This document shows, piece by piece, positions 30,138 to 40,688 of a DNA stretch of 64,000 nt (positions within the stretch are counted from its first letter, which is position 1; every line of letters starts with the position of its first letter). The translations under genes and the position numbers were made by a program. This DNA comes from Lachnospiraceae bacterium (lineage in GTDB: Bacteria; Bacillota; Clostridia; Lachnospirales; Lachnospiraceae): assembly GCA_024694965.1 (NCBI GenBank), contig JAILJC010000212.1, positions 1 through 64,000 of the forward strand, read 5' to 3'. The notes under the pieces are model-generated. The model was not told the origin of the DNA. It ran no database searches and saw only the letters and a program-made list of their open reading frames with translations.

Positions 30138-30377
30138 TTATTTTCCCTGGATCTTATTATCGATCAGCTTGATAAAGTCACCGATGTTCTTTAAGGTATT
30201 TGTTTCCGCGATGGAAAACTTTATATCAAACTCATCCTGAACAGCTACGATAAGTACCACATGTGTAAGGGAATCCCATCCTTCAATGTCGTCCGCCGTT
30301 GTCTCATTGCTTATAACTATATCCTCATCATCAAACACATCCCTAAAAACTTCCTGTAATCTTTCCAGCGTACTCAT
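30138..30377 (-). CDS. Acyl/aminoacyl carrier protein, DltC-like
   Basis: GWDSLTHVVLIVAVQDEFDIKF phosphopantetheine motif. Confidence 0.9.
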   Translation of the reverse strand: MSTLERLQEVFRDVFDDEDIVISNETTADDIEGWDSLTHVVLIVAVQDEFDIKFSIAETNTLKNIGDFIKLIDNKIQGK

Positions 30378-31437
30378 TTATATCCTCCATAATCCTGTTT
30401 GTATATCTTATCCCCGCATCATATCCTAAATGTACTCCGTCTGCATATTCATTCTGCGCATAATCATCCCGGTAATCCACATATACGATCCCGTTTTCAT
30501 CAAGGAACGGTATCAGCCTGTTATCCACATAATCCTTATATGCATGTCCAAAGTCCGTGTTTCCCAGGTTTGGCGGCATGGGAGACAGTTCAACGATAAG
30601 ATGGCAGTTTTTATCTATATCCTTTATAAGGCCTTCCGTTATATCCTTCATGTCATCCGCTATATCAAGAGTTTCGGCTTCAGCCTCCGGACTGAAATAA
30701 TTATTCCTGAAATTTCCCGGGATCTTCAGATCGTCATAATTCCCGTTCATTTCAATCCCAAACTGTGCCGCTCTTTCGGTAAGACCGGTACCGTGGCTGC
30801 CTTTTAATACCTGATCCATATAATCCATAAAAAGCTCCCGGACATTCTGGATCCTTATAAGGTAAGTATTAAACGCATAAAGCGGGGCCAGTATCTTCGG
30901 CCCTTTTCTGATATCGATCCTGTTTTGTTCCCCTTCTTCATCCAAAACCTTGTATTTGCCCCATTTATCAAGGATCGTTTCGGTAATGGTGATCGATGGG
31001 TTCCGAAAAGTGGAAAAAGATATCTCCAGTTTGATGATATCCTCATCCCCTATAAGATCTTCCCCTGACAGCAGTTTAAACAATATCTGATCCGACCTGT
31101 AACATCCGTTCCCGCATGTCATAAAACGATAGGAGTAAGAATCATCATTCCCGGCGATCTCACCATGAAACGGAACAACACATACCGAAGAACCTATGGA
31201 TATCACACTTCTTTCATCCTTTTTGATCCTTGACATTTCTTCGATAAAACGGTTGTCTACAATATGATATCCCTCATCATACCACGGAGACGAAATACCG
31301 GTTGCATTTTCCCTGTATAGTTTTAGATAATCGGTGTTTAATCGATCTGTCAGATATATGGATAACTGTCCTGCCAGAATTATAAATAAGACGGCCAGCC
31401 CCAAAACCGCCGCAACTGCCGCAAATACTCTCTTCAT
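30343..31437 (-). CDS. DltD/SGNH-like membrane-anchored protein
   Basis: N-terminal TM, SIGSSVCVVPF (Ser), YADGVHLGYDAG (Asp..His); overlaps ACP start. Confidence 0.75.
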   Translation of the reverse strand: MKRVFAAVAAVLGLAVLFIILAGQLSIYLTDRLNTDYLKLYRENATGISSPWYDEGYHIVDNRFIEEMSRIKKDERSVISIGSSVCVVPFHGEIAGNDDSYSYRFMTCGNGCYRSDQILFKLLSGEDLIGDEDIIKLEISFSTFRNPSITITETILDKWGKYKVLDEEGEQNRIDIRKGPKILAPLYAFNTYLIRIQNVRELFMDYMDQVLKGSHGTGLTERAAQFGIEMNGNYDDLKIPGNFRNNYFSPEAEAETLDIADDMKDITEGLIKDIDKNCHLIVELSPMPPNLGNTDFGHAYKDYVDNRLIPFLDENGIVYVDYRDDYAQNEYADGVHLGYDAGIRYTNRIMEDINEYAGKITGSF

Positions 31438-31650
31438 CTTCTTTAGTTTACAACTCCCAACCGGTAATAGCCCCGGGCTGTATACGATCACCCTTCGCCC
31501 GGACCATTAGTTATTTTATCATGAATTTATTAAGCGGTGAATCCCTTAATTCTTCTAATTGTAGATTGAATTCTACGCTGTAGAGTGGCTTAATAAAGTT
31601 AGTAACTGCGCGGTTATCAATACTAATCAACCAAATACCGGAGGAAATAT

Positions 31651-32304
31651 ATGGATCAGAAAATTGTCGGTGCTTTTTTACAATCTCTTAGAAAAGAAAA
31701 AGGATTAACTCAAAAAGAACTTGCTGACAGGATATGTGTCAGTGACAAGACTATATCAAAATGGGAGAACGGAAACAGCATGCCAGATACATCCATGCTC
31801 GTTGATCTTTGCCGTGAACTTGACATTTCCATAAATGAACTATTAAGTGCCGAAAGGATCCCTCCGGAGGAATACACCGAGAAAGCAGAGGTTACTATCA
31901 TGAATCTAATGAAAGAAAATCAGGAGAATAAAAAGTCCGATAAGATACGGTATATTATTGGTACTGTATTTCTGATGATCACTATCGCGCTTACAGGCAT
32001 TGGAATTGGAACGAATATCGCATGGTATATTGATATACCGTCATTTCTGCTGCTTGCGTGCGGCTGTGCTGCTGTATCTCTTCTAAGTAATATACATCCG
32101 GGGAGATCAGCGGTCATCAGTGTTTTAAGAAAGAGTGTCATTCCTATCGGTACACTGATCGCATCTGTTTCTTTGATCGCCATGATCCACCGGACAGATG
32201 CCCCCGAAAAGATTGGCCCAAACATCGCAGTCTCACTGCTTGCTGTAGTATACGCCCTCATCGCCTACTTTATTCTCTTCTTACTGGAGCAACATCGTAA
32301 ATAA
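31651..32304 (+). CDS. XRE-family regulator with C-terminal membrane domain
   Basis: LRKEKGLTQKELADRICVSDKTISKWENGNSMPDTSMLVDLCRELDISINELLSAE; TM segments after aa 95. Confidence 0.92.
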   Translation: MDQKIVGAFLQSLRKEKGLTQKELADRICVSDKTISKWENGNSMPDTSMLVDLCRELDISINELLSAERIPPEEYTEKAEVTIMNLMKENQENKKSDKIRYIIGTVFLMITIALTGIGIGTNIAWYIDIPSFLLLACGCAAVSLLSNIHPGRSAVISVLRKSVIPIGTLIASVSLIAMIHRTDAPEKIGPNIAVSLLAVVYALIAYFILFLLEQHRK

Positions 32305-32331
32305 CTAACCCGTCCACGAGAGGGCGCACAT

Positions 32332-32367
32332 AAAAATGGGAAGGTATGCTTGATACCTTCCCTTTTT
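32332..32367. terminator. Bidirectional intrinsic terminator (XRE gene and tRNA-Arg)
   Basis: AAAAATGGGAAGGTATGCTTGATACCTTCCCTTTTTA, perfect 10-bp stem. Confidence 0.88.
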
Positions 32368-32375
32368 AATATATC

Positions 32376-32450
32376 CGTCCACGAGAGGATTCGAACCTCC
32401 GACCTTTCGCTTAGGAGGCGAACGCTCTATCCTGCTGAGCTACGTAGACG
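32376..32450 (-). tRNA. tRNA-Arg (anticodon CCT)
   Basis: Reverse complement CGTCTACGTAGCTCAGCAGGATAGAGCGTTCGCCTCCTAAGCGAAAGGTCGGAGGTTCGAATCCTCTCGTGGACG folds as cloverleaf. Confidence 0.95.
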
Positions 32451-32510
32451 TATTGTTACCCAAGGATTTCTCCTTGTTATAACCGCTATTCAATTATAAG
32501 CACAACAAAG

Positions 32511-32539
32511 ATTATATAGTTTTTTTCGTGAATTGGCAA
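32511..32539 (-). promoter_or_regulatory. Sigma-A-type promoter for tRNA-Arg
   Basis: TTGCCA-17 nt-TATAAT on minus strand. Confidence 0.7.
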
Positions 32540-32550
32540 GCCATTTCTTA

Positions 32551-33432
32551 TCAGTTAAAATCAACCTTTCCCTGCATAAGCACGGTTCCCTTGAACCTTC
32601 GTCCGGCCATCGGCTCCCCGAGCAGATCCTTTTTGTTTATGCTTATGTTCATTGCCATTCCGTTATAGTCAAGAGTCAGGATATACAGTTCCTCATCGGT
32701 ACTTAAGTTCTTCTCCGTCGTAAAATCAGTGATCTCACCCATTATGGAATAAAGGTTGCATTCCACACCGTAGGGCATAAAGTATGATTCAACGAGAGTA
32801 TAAACATCTTCGTTCCTTATCTTCTTTGACAGCTGGGCATAAGTATCTATATCATCAAGAGTAAGACTTTCGATCGCATTTTCATCACCATTCCTTGCCG
32901 CCATCAAAAGCTTGTTCCGGTTGCTCGCGTTCTTTTCGGTCTTTAGCTTTTCTTTCTTATCCTTCTTTATGGGAAGCATTATCATTCCGCTGACGGACAG
33001 TCCCGAAAAACTTACCGTCATCTTTTCCTCGGATTCCTTCTTCTCCTGTGCCATATGTTTCATGACATCAACCGAATTGCGGATATCAAAGATTAAGGTC
33101 ACGCCTATCCTTGGATCATCGCACACCCCGGCAAAATACTCATGCGCCGAATACCGTTCTACGCTGACATATTCATTGGTACTGACATTGTAGGCCCTGC
33201 ACACCGGATAATAAAAGTCGAGTGTCAATTCATTGCTGTCATCATATTCACCCCTGACCACTATGCCGGTAGTAGGAGAATAGTACCTTACATATTCACA
33301 TATTATGCTGTTCCTGTCCGTTTCAATAAAGCTCTTTTCCGAAGGCTCCATGATAACCTGCCTTACAAGTTCCATAAGATCCTTCTTTGTCTTAACATTA
33401 CTGAATCCGGCCGCACTTAAATACTGATGCAA
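32551..33432 (-). CDS. DUF3881-like protein
   Basis: Overall composition/motifs (MHQYLSAAGFSNVKTKKDLMELV...) and position near parB in Lachnospiraceae-type gene order. Confidence 0.6.
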   Translation of the reverse strand: MHQYLSAAGFSNVKTKKDLMELVRQVIMEPSEKSFIETDRNSIICEYVRYYSPTTGIVVRGEYDDSNELTLDFYYPVCRAYNVSTNEYVSVERYSAHEYFAGVCDDPRIGVTLIFDIRNSVDVMKHMAQEKKESEEKMTVSFSGLSVSGMIMLPIKKDKKEKLKTEKNASNRNKLLMAARNGDENAIESLTLDDIDTYAQLSKKIRNEDVYTLVESYFMPYGVECNLYSIMGEITDFTTEKNLSTDEELYILTLDYNGMAMNISINKKDLLGEPMAGRRFKGTVLMQGKVDFN

Positions 33433-33450
33433 TATTCTACCTCAATATGA

Positions 33451-33975
33451 TCAATCAAATTTCGTAGAGTCACCCTGAAGCGCAAGCATCAGCGCCTTCT
33501 TTTCCTCATCGCCGAGGGATATGGGTGATTCTCCGTCAATTATTTCCTTGGTATAGACATAGCAGCCATCCGAGCTGTGGACCGAGTTTAATATGAAACC
33601 CGTCCTGTTGTCATTAAGGAGAGCGATACTGAAGGACAGCTTTCCGCCCATCTCCTTAAATGCATCGTACTTGACTATGCCCACCCTCTGATATGTTTCC
33701 CTTAAATCTTCTATTATAAGACCGATATCCTTCTTGTTCTTTTCGGCCGTGACCTTAAGGAGAGTGATGTCATCAAATAAACTTTTGATCTCCTCCTCCA
33801 TGCTTTCCGGCCCGCGCCCTCTCATGAACGCGTCATAACTTGTCTTAAGACGGCTGTATTTTGCAAGCAGCGAAAGAAACGAAGCAAAAAGGATGATAAG
33901 GATTATGAAGAGCAGGATGAACAATACTCCGGGATCTATATCCAGCCCTATTGAATTAAAAAGCTTACTGTTCAT
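33451..33975 (-). CDS. DUF4446-like membrane protein
   Basis: N-terminal TM, KYDAFKEMGGKLSFSIALLNDNRTGFILNSVHSSDGCYVYTKEI. Confidence 0.8.
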   Translation of the reverse strand: MNSKLFNSIGLDIDPGVLFILLFIILIILFASFLSLLAKYSRLKTSYDAFMRGRGPESMEEEIKSLFDDITLLKVTAEKNKKDIGLIIEDLRETYQRVGIVKYDAFKEMGGKLSFSIALLNDNRTGFILNSVHSSDGCYVYTKEIIDGESPISLGDEEKKALMLALQGDSTKFD

Positions 33976-33984
33976 ACTTCTCCC

Positions 33985-34881
33985 CTACTCCGATATCGCC
34001 GAACCGATAAGCTGCTCCGCGATCCTTTCAAAATCATTCGCCGTGTAATATTCAATTTCGATCTTGCCCTTTTTGTTGTCCTTAGGTTTGATGGACACTT
34101 TGGTGCCGAGGGCGTTCTTTATCTTTTCTTCAAAATCCCTGTATATGAATTCATTGTCGAGCTTGACCTCGGGTTTTACCTTCGGAGTTTTTCCGAGTGA
34201 CTTGATAAGCCTCTCAACTTCGCGCACCGACATGTTCTGATCGAAAACCTGCTGCGCAATGTTATACTGCTGCTCCTTATCTTCTATAGCAAGCAATGCC
34301 CTTGCATGTCCCTGCGTCAGCATCTCGTTTATGAGCATCTGCTGGACTTCGTCGCACAGGTTCAAAAGGCGCATTGAATTGGTGATGGTCGTCCTGCTTT
34401 TTGATACTATCTCGGCAACTTCATCCTGCTTAAGATCATATTTTTCAAGCAGGGTCTTATAAGCCATCGCTTCTTCTATCGGGTTAAGGTCTTCCCTCTG
34501 GATATTTTCGATAAGGGAAATCTCGGCCTTTTCCTGTTCGGTAAAGCTTCTTATAAGAACGGGCACTTCCTTAAGGCCCGCCTTCATTGCCGCACGCCAC
34601 CTTCGTTCACCGGCAACTATCTCGTAATGATCTTTCTCCGCCTGGACTATTATGGGTTCTATGATCCCGTATTTTTTAATGGAATCTGCAAGCTCCTGAA
34701 GCTTGTCCTCATTGAAGTTTTTCCTCGGCTGGTCTTTCCTGGGTTCGATCTTTGATATCTTAACCATCTCATCCGGAGCGGATGTCTTCTTATTTACATC
34801 GATCTCGGGTTTTACATCGAGTTCGTCAAGCGGGATGAGAGCACCCAGGCCCTTTCCCAAACCCTTTGATTTTGCTGCCAT
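33985..34881 (-). CDS. parB: Chromosome partitioning protein ParB
   Basis: GLGKGLGALIP; PRKDQPRKNF; YEIVAGERRWRAA; TQGHARALLAI. Confidence 0.96.
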   Translation of the reverse strand: MAAKSKGLGKGLGALIPLDELDVKPEIDVNKKTSAPDEMVKISKIEPRKDQPRKNFNEDKLQELADSIKKYGIIEPIIVQAEKDHYEIVAGERRWRAAMKAGLKEVPVLIRSFTEQEKAEISLIENIQREDLNPIEEAMAYKTLLEKYDLKQDEVAEIVSKSRTTITNSMRLLNLCDEVQQMLINEMLTQGHARALLAIEDKEQQYNIAQQVFDQNMSVREVERLIKSLGKTPKVKPEVKLDNEFIYRDFEEKIKNALGTKVSIKPKDNKKGKIEIEYYTANDFERIAEQLIGSAISE

Positions 34882-34894
34882 ATATCTTCTCCTT

Positions 34895-35671
34895 TTAACA
34901 GAATTTGTCGTGAGCTATAAACTCGGCTGCGAGTTCCGCATACTTTTCCGCGCCGACGGATTTTGCATCATACTGATCGATTGGCTGCCCATGGCTGGGT
35001 GCCTCTGCCAAACGTATGTTCCTGGGTATTACGGTATCATAAACATAATAGCTTACATTATCCTTAACATTATCTACCACCTGCTGGGACAGGTTGGTCC
35101 TGGAATCATACATCGTAAATACTATACCGTTGACTTCAAGGTTGGGATTGATCCTGTTCTTTACCATGTTTATAGTCTTGACCAGCTGGCTTAATCCTTC
35201 GAGTGCATAGTACTCACACTGGATAGGTACAAGGATAGAATCCGCGGTTGTCATGGAATTGACCGTTAGTATATTAAGGGACGGAAGACAGTCAATGATG
35301 ATGAAGTCATACTTGTCCCTTATCCAGTCAACCTCCTTCTTAAGAATCATCCAGTTTTTTTCTATTCCGATGAGCTCGATCTCGGCTCCGGCCAGATCAG
35401 CATTCGCGGGAATGACCGAAAGGTTCTTAACGACATCCTTAATGATGCAGTCATTGATATCCTCCGCCTCACCGATCATGAGCTGATAAATGGTATTTAA
35501 GTTTTCCTGATTCTTATCGATACCGAATCCGCTGGTTGCATTTCCCTGAGGATCGCAATCTATAAGGAGCACCTTTCTTCCTTTTTTCGCCAAAGCAGAC
35601 GATAAGTTGATAGCGGTAGTGGTCTTACCGACACCGCCCTTTTGGTTAGCTATTGCAACTACTCTTCCCAT
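34895..35671 (-). CDS. parA: Chromosome partitioning ATPase ParA/Soj
   Basis: AIANQKGGVGKTTTAINLSSALA; IIIDCLPSLNILTVN. Confidence 0.97.
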   Translation of the reverse strand: MGRVVAIANQKGGVGKTTTAINLSSALAKKGRKVLLIDCDPQGNATSGFGIDKNQENLNTIYQLMIGEAEDINDCIIKDVVKNLSVIPANADLAGAEIELIGIEKNWMILKKEVDWIRDKYDFIIIDCLPSLNILTVNSMTTADSILVPIQCEYYALEGLSQLVKTINMVKNRINPNLEVNGIVFTMYDSRTNLSQQVVDNVKDNVSYYVYDTVIPRNIRLAEAPSHGQPIDQYDAKSVGAEKYAELAAEFIAHDKFC

Positions 35672-35822
35672 AATTCTCCTCTTCTGATATTTTTAGTAAG
35701 TCATTGTATTAGTATAGACCATAGAAAGTTTATTTTCAATGACATAAATGAGACGATTTGTTTCACGATTTGATGGTACGATGATGTTTCACAGTATCAA
35801 AACACAATATATGGATCATCGA

Positions 35823-35838
35823 TGTTTCACGTGAAACA
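35823..35838. promoter_or_regulatory. parS site 1
   Basis: TGTTTCACGTGAAACA, perfect palindrome. Confidence 0.95.
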
Positions 35839-35870
35839 TCATATTGTGTTTTACAAATTCAAACACTGAA

Positions 35871-35886
35871 TGTTTCACGTGAAACA
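35871..35886. promoter_or_regulatory. parS site 2
   Basis: TGTTTCACGTGAAACA, perfect palindrome. Confidence 0.95.
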
Positions 35887-35897
35887 TGATTGATTTA

Positions 35898-36476
35898 TTA
35901 CTTCAATGCATCCATTATCTTCTTCAGTTGACGCTTTATACTTTTGATCTCGTTCTTTGCACGATCACTGTCATTGTCAAAAATCTTCAGACACATGTCC
36001 AGTTTATGGGATATACCTGACAGCTTTTCCCTTATTTCATCATAGTCATAATTAAGACTAAGGTTGTAAACTACATCCTCATTCATATGTTCATTTACAA
36101 ACTTTTCCGATTCTTCAACAGCCCTTACTGCAGGATCGTCGCTTTCATTTTCTTTTATAACCAGAGGCCTGAGTTTATTACAATAATCATTATAATAGGT
36201 ATACTTCTCCCGGTACTCCTCGATCATTATCTCAAGCTCTTCCTGTTTTATCTCAAGATCCTCAAGTGAATCAACCTTCCGTTTATCTATTTCCCTTGGA
36301 GAAAACAGCTTTGATTCATCCTCTGTTTTTTCGCTGTATTCGATCTTCCTTCTGATTATTTCCTTTTCGGTTTCGTAATTATCGATCTCGATCTTATACT
36401 CATTCCGCTTTTTCAAAAAGTCATCGAACAGTTCTTTTAAAACCGATTCGGCTTCCGGCCTGCTGTCTTTTTTCAA
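35898..36476 (-). CDS. Coiled-coil protein of unknown function between parS and rsmG
   Basis: 192 aa, Lys/Glu-rich heptad character; ATG overlaps rsmG stop. Confidence 0.7.
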   Translation of the reverse strand: MKKDSRPEAESVLKELFDDFLKKRNEYKIEIDNYETEKEIIRRKIEYSEKTEDESKLFSPREIDKRKVDSLEDLEIKQEELEIMIEEYREKYTYYNDYCNKLRPLVIKENESDDPAVRAVEESEKFVNEHMNEDVVYNLSLNYDYDEIREKLSGISHKLDMCLKIFDNDSDRAKNEIKSIKRQLKKIMDALK

Positions 36477-37216
36477 GATAATACCACCTTTCTCCCAAGC
36501 GGATTCTTTATAGGGACACCCGCTTTTCTCGGATATTTTTTATCTACCCTACCCATGCTTTTTACGATCACAAACTTCCTTACTATATCGCTGTGAGGCA
36601 GGATCTCTTCCTTAACAGAAACGATCTTTGAATTTAAAAGCTTTATCGCCGCTTTCGATTCATTTATCTCTTCTTCCGATTTGTCGGATTTATAAGATAT
36701 GAAGCTGCCGCCGGGTTTTAAAAACGGAATACAATACTCACTTAATGTACTTAGGTTAGCAACCGCCCTTGAAACAGAATAATCAAAATTTTCCCTGAAT
36801 TTCGTTTCACGTGCAACATCTTCGGCACGCCCGTGCAGACATATTACATTTTCAAGTCCCAAAACCGAAACGGTTTCCTCAAGAAACCTGACTCTTTTGT
36901 TAAGTGAATCCAGCAATACCATCCTGCAATCCGGATTTAAGATCTTTAAAGGAATACCGGGAAAACCCGCTCCGGTCCCGACATCGATAATCGATACATC
37001 TTTATCTGCATCAATGAACTTACATATAAGTACACTGTCAACAAAATGTTTGATGATTACTTCATCAAGCTCGGTTATCGCCGTAAGGTTCATCCGCAAA
37101 TTCCAATCGATAAGAAGATCATAATATGCCTTAAACATTTCTATCTGCTTTTCATCATATTCTATTTTTAGTTCATTAAGTGAGTCCCTTAACAGGTCGT
37201 AACCGTCATTCATCAA
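36473..37216 (-). CDS. rsmG: 16S rRNA (guanine527-N7)-methyltransferase
   Basis: [44 protein letters not shown]. Confidence 0.96.
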   Translation of the reverse strand: MMNDGYDLLRDSLNELKIEYDEKQIEMFKAYYDLLIDWNLRMNLTAITELDEVIIKHFVDSVLICKFIDADKDVSIIDVGTGAGFPGIPLKILNPDCRMVLLDSLNKRVRFLEETVSVLGLENVICLHGRAEDVARETKFRENFDYSVSRAVANLSTLSEYCIPFLKPGGSFISYKSDKSEEEINESKAAIKLLNSKIVSVKEEILPHSDIVRKFVIVKSMGRVDKKYPRKAGVPIKNPLGRKVVLS

Positions 37217-39086
37217 TGTCCTGTCTTCCCTTAAGATAAACCAGCAGTACCGATATATCGGCAGGACTTACTCCGGATATCCTCGATGCCTGGCCGATCG
37301 AAACAGGATTGTAGGCAATGAGCTTCTGCCTTGCTTCATTCCTTAATCCGCTGACTTTTTCATAATCGAAGTCTTCCGGGATCTTCTTCTTTTCAAGCTT
37401 CTTAAATCCTTCAACCTGCTTTATCTGTTTTTCTATATATCCCGCATACTTTATATTTATATTAACCTGTTCCTTTACATCATCATCAAGTTCAGTCCTG
37501 TTATCATCGATCGGCGCTATCATATAATAATCAAGCTCCGGCCTGCTTATAAGTTCAAACAATGAACTTCCCGATTTAAGTTCCGTACTTCCCATTGAAT
37601 TAAGAAAATCTGAAACTCTTTTCGAGGACCCTACATATGTATTCTTAAGACGGTCAATTTCTTCATCGATAAGTTCCTGCTTCCTGACCGTTTTTTCGTA
37701 TTCTTCTTTTGAAACAAGACCGACCTTATATCCTGTTTCCCTAAGCCTTAAGTCGGCATTATCCTGTCTTAATAAAAGACGGTACTCAGCACGCGAAGTC
37801 ATCATCCTATAAGGTTCATGATTTTCCTTGGTTACAAGATCATCGATCAACACACCTATATATGCCTGCGAACGATCCAGAGTTATTTTCTCTTTTCCGA
37901 GCACCGACATCGCAGCATTGATACCTGCGATTATTCCCTGGGCAGCTGCTTCCTCATAACCTGAGCTTCCGTTAAACTGCCCGCCCGCAAACAGATTCTT
38001 TATTTTTTTAAACTCAAGAGTAGGATAGAGTTGTACAGGATTTATGCAGTCGTATTCAATTGCATAGGCATTCCTTACTATCTTACAGTTTTCAAGTCCC
38101 GGAACAGTCCTGTACATCTTAAGCTGAACATCTTCCGGAAGAGAAGATGACATGCCTCCTATATAAACCTCATTTGTTGACAGTCCCTCCGGTTCCACGA
38201 ATATCTGATGCTTATCCTTATCGGCAAACCTTACTACCTTATCCTCAATTGACGGACAGTATCTCGGCCCGGTACCTTCGATAACACCTGCATATAAGGG
38301 AGACCTGTCAAGGTTGTTCCTTATTATCTCGTGTGTTTTTTCATTGGTATAAGTAAGGTAGCATTTTACCTGTTCTTTTTGTATGCTGTCAGGATTCGTT
38401 GAAAACGAAAACGGGACTATCCTTTCATCGCCGAGCTGCTCGATCATTTTTGAATAATCAACTGTACGTCCGTCCATCCTCGCCGGTGTTCCCGTTTTAA
38501 AACGGACAAGTTCTATCCCCGCTTTTTCAAGCGACTGCGTCAGATGGTTGGCAGCCTGCAATCCGTTTGGTCCGGTATTTGTTATAGCTTCACCGCACAA
38601 ACACCTTGCCCTTAAATATGTTCCGGTACAAAGTACAACCGCCTTGGCATGATAAACACCGCCGGTACATATCTTTACGCCTTCGACCATGTTATCCTTT
38701 AGTATCAATTCTGATACCTCGGCCTGTTTTATCGTAAGGTGCTCCTGATTCTCAAGTACCTGCCTCATCGATCTTGAGTACTCGGCTTTATCCGCCTGCG
38801 CACGCAATGAATGTACCGCCGGACCCTTACTCTTATTAAGCATCTTTGACTGGATAAAAGTCTTATCGATATTTTTACCCATTTCACCGCCAAGGGCATC
38901 AACTTCCCTTACGAGATGTCCTTTTGAACTTCCTCCCACATTGGGATTGCAGGGCATAAGTGCAATACTGTTAACGCTTACCGTAAATACAATTGTTTCA
39001 AGGTTGAGCCGCGCACATGCAAGGGCTGCTTCACAACCCGCATGACCTGCTCCGACTACAACAACATCATAATACTCTTCAAACAT
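37206..39086 (-). CDS. mnmG: tRNA uridine-5-carboxymethylaminomethyl modification protein MnmG
   Basis: [53 protein letters not shown]. Confidence 0.97.
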   Translation of the reverse strand: MFEEYYDVVVVGAGHAGCEAALACARLNLETIVFTVSVNSIALMPCNPNVGGSSKGHLVREVDALGGEMGKNIDKTFIQSKMLNKSKGPAVHSLRAQADKAEYSRSMRQVLENQEHLTIKQAEVSELILKDNMVEGVKICTGGVYHAKAVVLCTGTYLRARCLCGEAITNTGPNGLQAANHLTQSLEKAGIELVRFKTGTPARMDGRTVDYSKMIEQLGDERIVPFSFSTNPDSIQKEQVKCYLTYTNEKTHEIIRNNLDRSPLYAGVIEGTGPRYCPSIEDKVVRFADKDKHQIFVEPEGLSTNEVYIGGMSSSLPEDVQLKMYRTVPGLENCKIVRNAYAIEYDCINPVQLYPTLEFKKIKNLFAGGQFNGSSGYEEAAAQGIIAGINAAMSVLGKEKITLDRSQAYIGVLIDDLVTKENHEPYRMMTSRAEYRLLLRQDNADLRLRETGYKVGLVSKEEYEKTVRKQELIDEEIDRLKNTYVGSSKRVSDFLNSMGSTELKSGSSLFELISRPELDYYMIAPIDDNRTELDDDVKEQVNINIKYAGYIEKQIKQVEGFKKLEKKKIPEDFDYEKVSGLRNEARQKLIAYNPVSIGQASRISGVSPADISVLLVYLKGRQDIDE

Positions 39087-39242
39087 TTTTACTTCCCGGA
39101 CATCAAAAATTTAATAACATCTTCGTGCGGCTAAAAACTTGAAAAAACAGGCAAAAATAAATTTAAAATAACATATTTGAATAACACATTTGGATAATGT
39201 GTGTTATTAAATAATCAAAGCAGCCCGCCTTTTCTGCATTGA

Positions 39243-40619
39243 TCATTTACCCATACAGAACTTTGAAAATATCTCATCAACTATATCATCACCTATCTGT
39301 TCACCGATCACGGCTCCCAGATATTCATATGCATTTTTAAGATCTATCGAAACAAAATCCTCCGGCATCATATCCCCGATCACTTTTTTAACTTCATCAA
39401 GACTCTTGATCGCATTATCAATAAGGAATAAATGTCTTTCATTTGTAATGATCACTTCATCGTTATATTCGAGCGATCCTTTTATAAACATCTCTTTGAT
39501 CTTATCCTTGAATTCATCAATGCCCGTTTCATCCTTCGCAGAAATAGACATTATACATTGCTGAGTTAGTTTTCTTACATCAGCTTCAGTTGTTTTCTGA
39601 TCCAGGTCGCTTTTATTTAAAAGGATCAGTGCCTGCTTGTCTTTTATGAAATCAAAGATCTTTATATCATCATTACTTATCTCTTCGGATGAATCAAGCA
39701 TCATTATTATAAGATCCGCATCCTTTGCAGATTCCATCGCCTTATCCACACCGATCTTTTCTATCACATCATCTGTATCACGTATTCCTGCCGTGTCAGT
39801 TACCTTAAGCGACAGTCCGTTTATCGTTATGTTCTGTTTAAGCGTATCTCTTGTCGTTCCGGCAATATCCGTCACTATCGCGGTATCTTCCCCGGTCAGT
39901 ATATTAAGCAGGGATGACTTTCCTACATTGGGCCTGCCTATTATAACCGTATTTATTCCCTCGGAAATTATCCTTCCTTCCTTAAACGACTTTTTAAGCT
40001 TAATAAGCTCATCATATATTTCATCGACAGTTCCCAAAAGACTGTCATAATATCCGTCAAGATCATAATGCTCCGGATCGTCCAGCGCCGATTCTATATA
40101 AGCTATCTCATATTTAATCTTATCTCTTAATGATACTATCTTCTCAGTCAGCTTTCCTGTCAGTTGTTTTATCGAATTACTTAAAGCATATTCATTTTCA
40201 GAATTAATAACATCTGTTACAGATTCTGCTTTGGAAAGATCGATCCTTCCGTTTAAAAAAGCTCTTTTAGTGAATTCACCGGGTTCTGCAAGTCTCGCCC
40301 CGTTATTTAATACTGTTATTAAAACCCTTCTCATCACAAGGTTTCCGCCATGACAGTTTATCTCAACAGTATCTTCCCTTGTATAACTCTTCGGTGCTTT
40401 AAGAGCTATAAGCAGCACTTCATCTATCGTTTCTTCACCGTCTTTTATAAATCCGTAATAAACCCTGTGAGAATCAAACGGATCCGGAACTTTTCCGGAA
40501 GGCATACAAAAAACACGGGATGCGATCTTAAAGGCATCCTCCCCGCATATACGTATTATACCTATCCCGGAATTGTTCATTCCTGTTGAAATTGCGGCTA
40601 TTGTATCGGAAATGTACAT
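39243..40619 (-). CDS. mnmE: tRNA modification GTPase MnmE
   Basis: DTIAAISTGMNNSGIGIIRICG; GRPNVGKSSLLN; DIAGTTRDTL; C-terminal FCMGK. Confidence 0.97.
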   Translation of the reverse strand: MYISDTIAAISTGMNNSGIGIIRICGEDAFKIASRVFCMPSGKVPDPFDSHRVYYGFIKDGEETIDEVLLIALKAPKSYTREDTVEINCHGGNLVMRRVLITVLNNGARLAEPGEFTKRAFLNGRIDLSKAESVTDVINSENEYALSNSIKQLTGKLTEKIVSLRDKIKYEIAYIESALDDPEHYDLDGYYDSLLGTVDEIYDELIKLKKSFKEGRIISEGINTVIIGRPNVGKSSLLNILTGEDTAIVTDIAGTTRDTLKQNITINGLSLKVTDTAGIRDTDDVIEKIGVDKAMESAKDADLIIMMLDSSEEISNDDIKIFDFIKDKQALILLNKSDLDQKTTEADVRKLTQQCIMSISAKDETGIDEFKDKIKEMFIKGSLEYNDEVIITNERHLFLIDNAIKSLDEVKKVIGDMMPEDFVSIDLKNAYEYLGAVIGEQIGDDIVDEIFSKFCMGK

Positions 40620-40642
40620 ATAACACCTCAAGTGAAAGACTA

Positions 40643-40680
40643 AAAAAGGCTCAAAATGCGCCAGCACCTTGAGCCTTTTT
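40643..40680 (-). terminator. Hairpin between jag and mnmE (attenuator/terminator)
   Basis: AAAAAGGCTCAA...TTGAGCCTTTTT. Confidence 0.75.
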
Positions 40681-40688
40681 CTATGATC

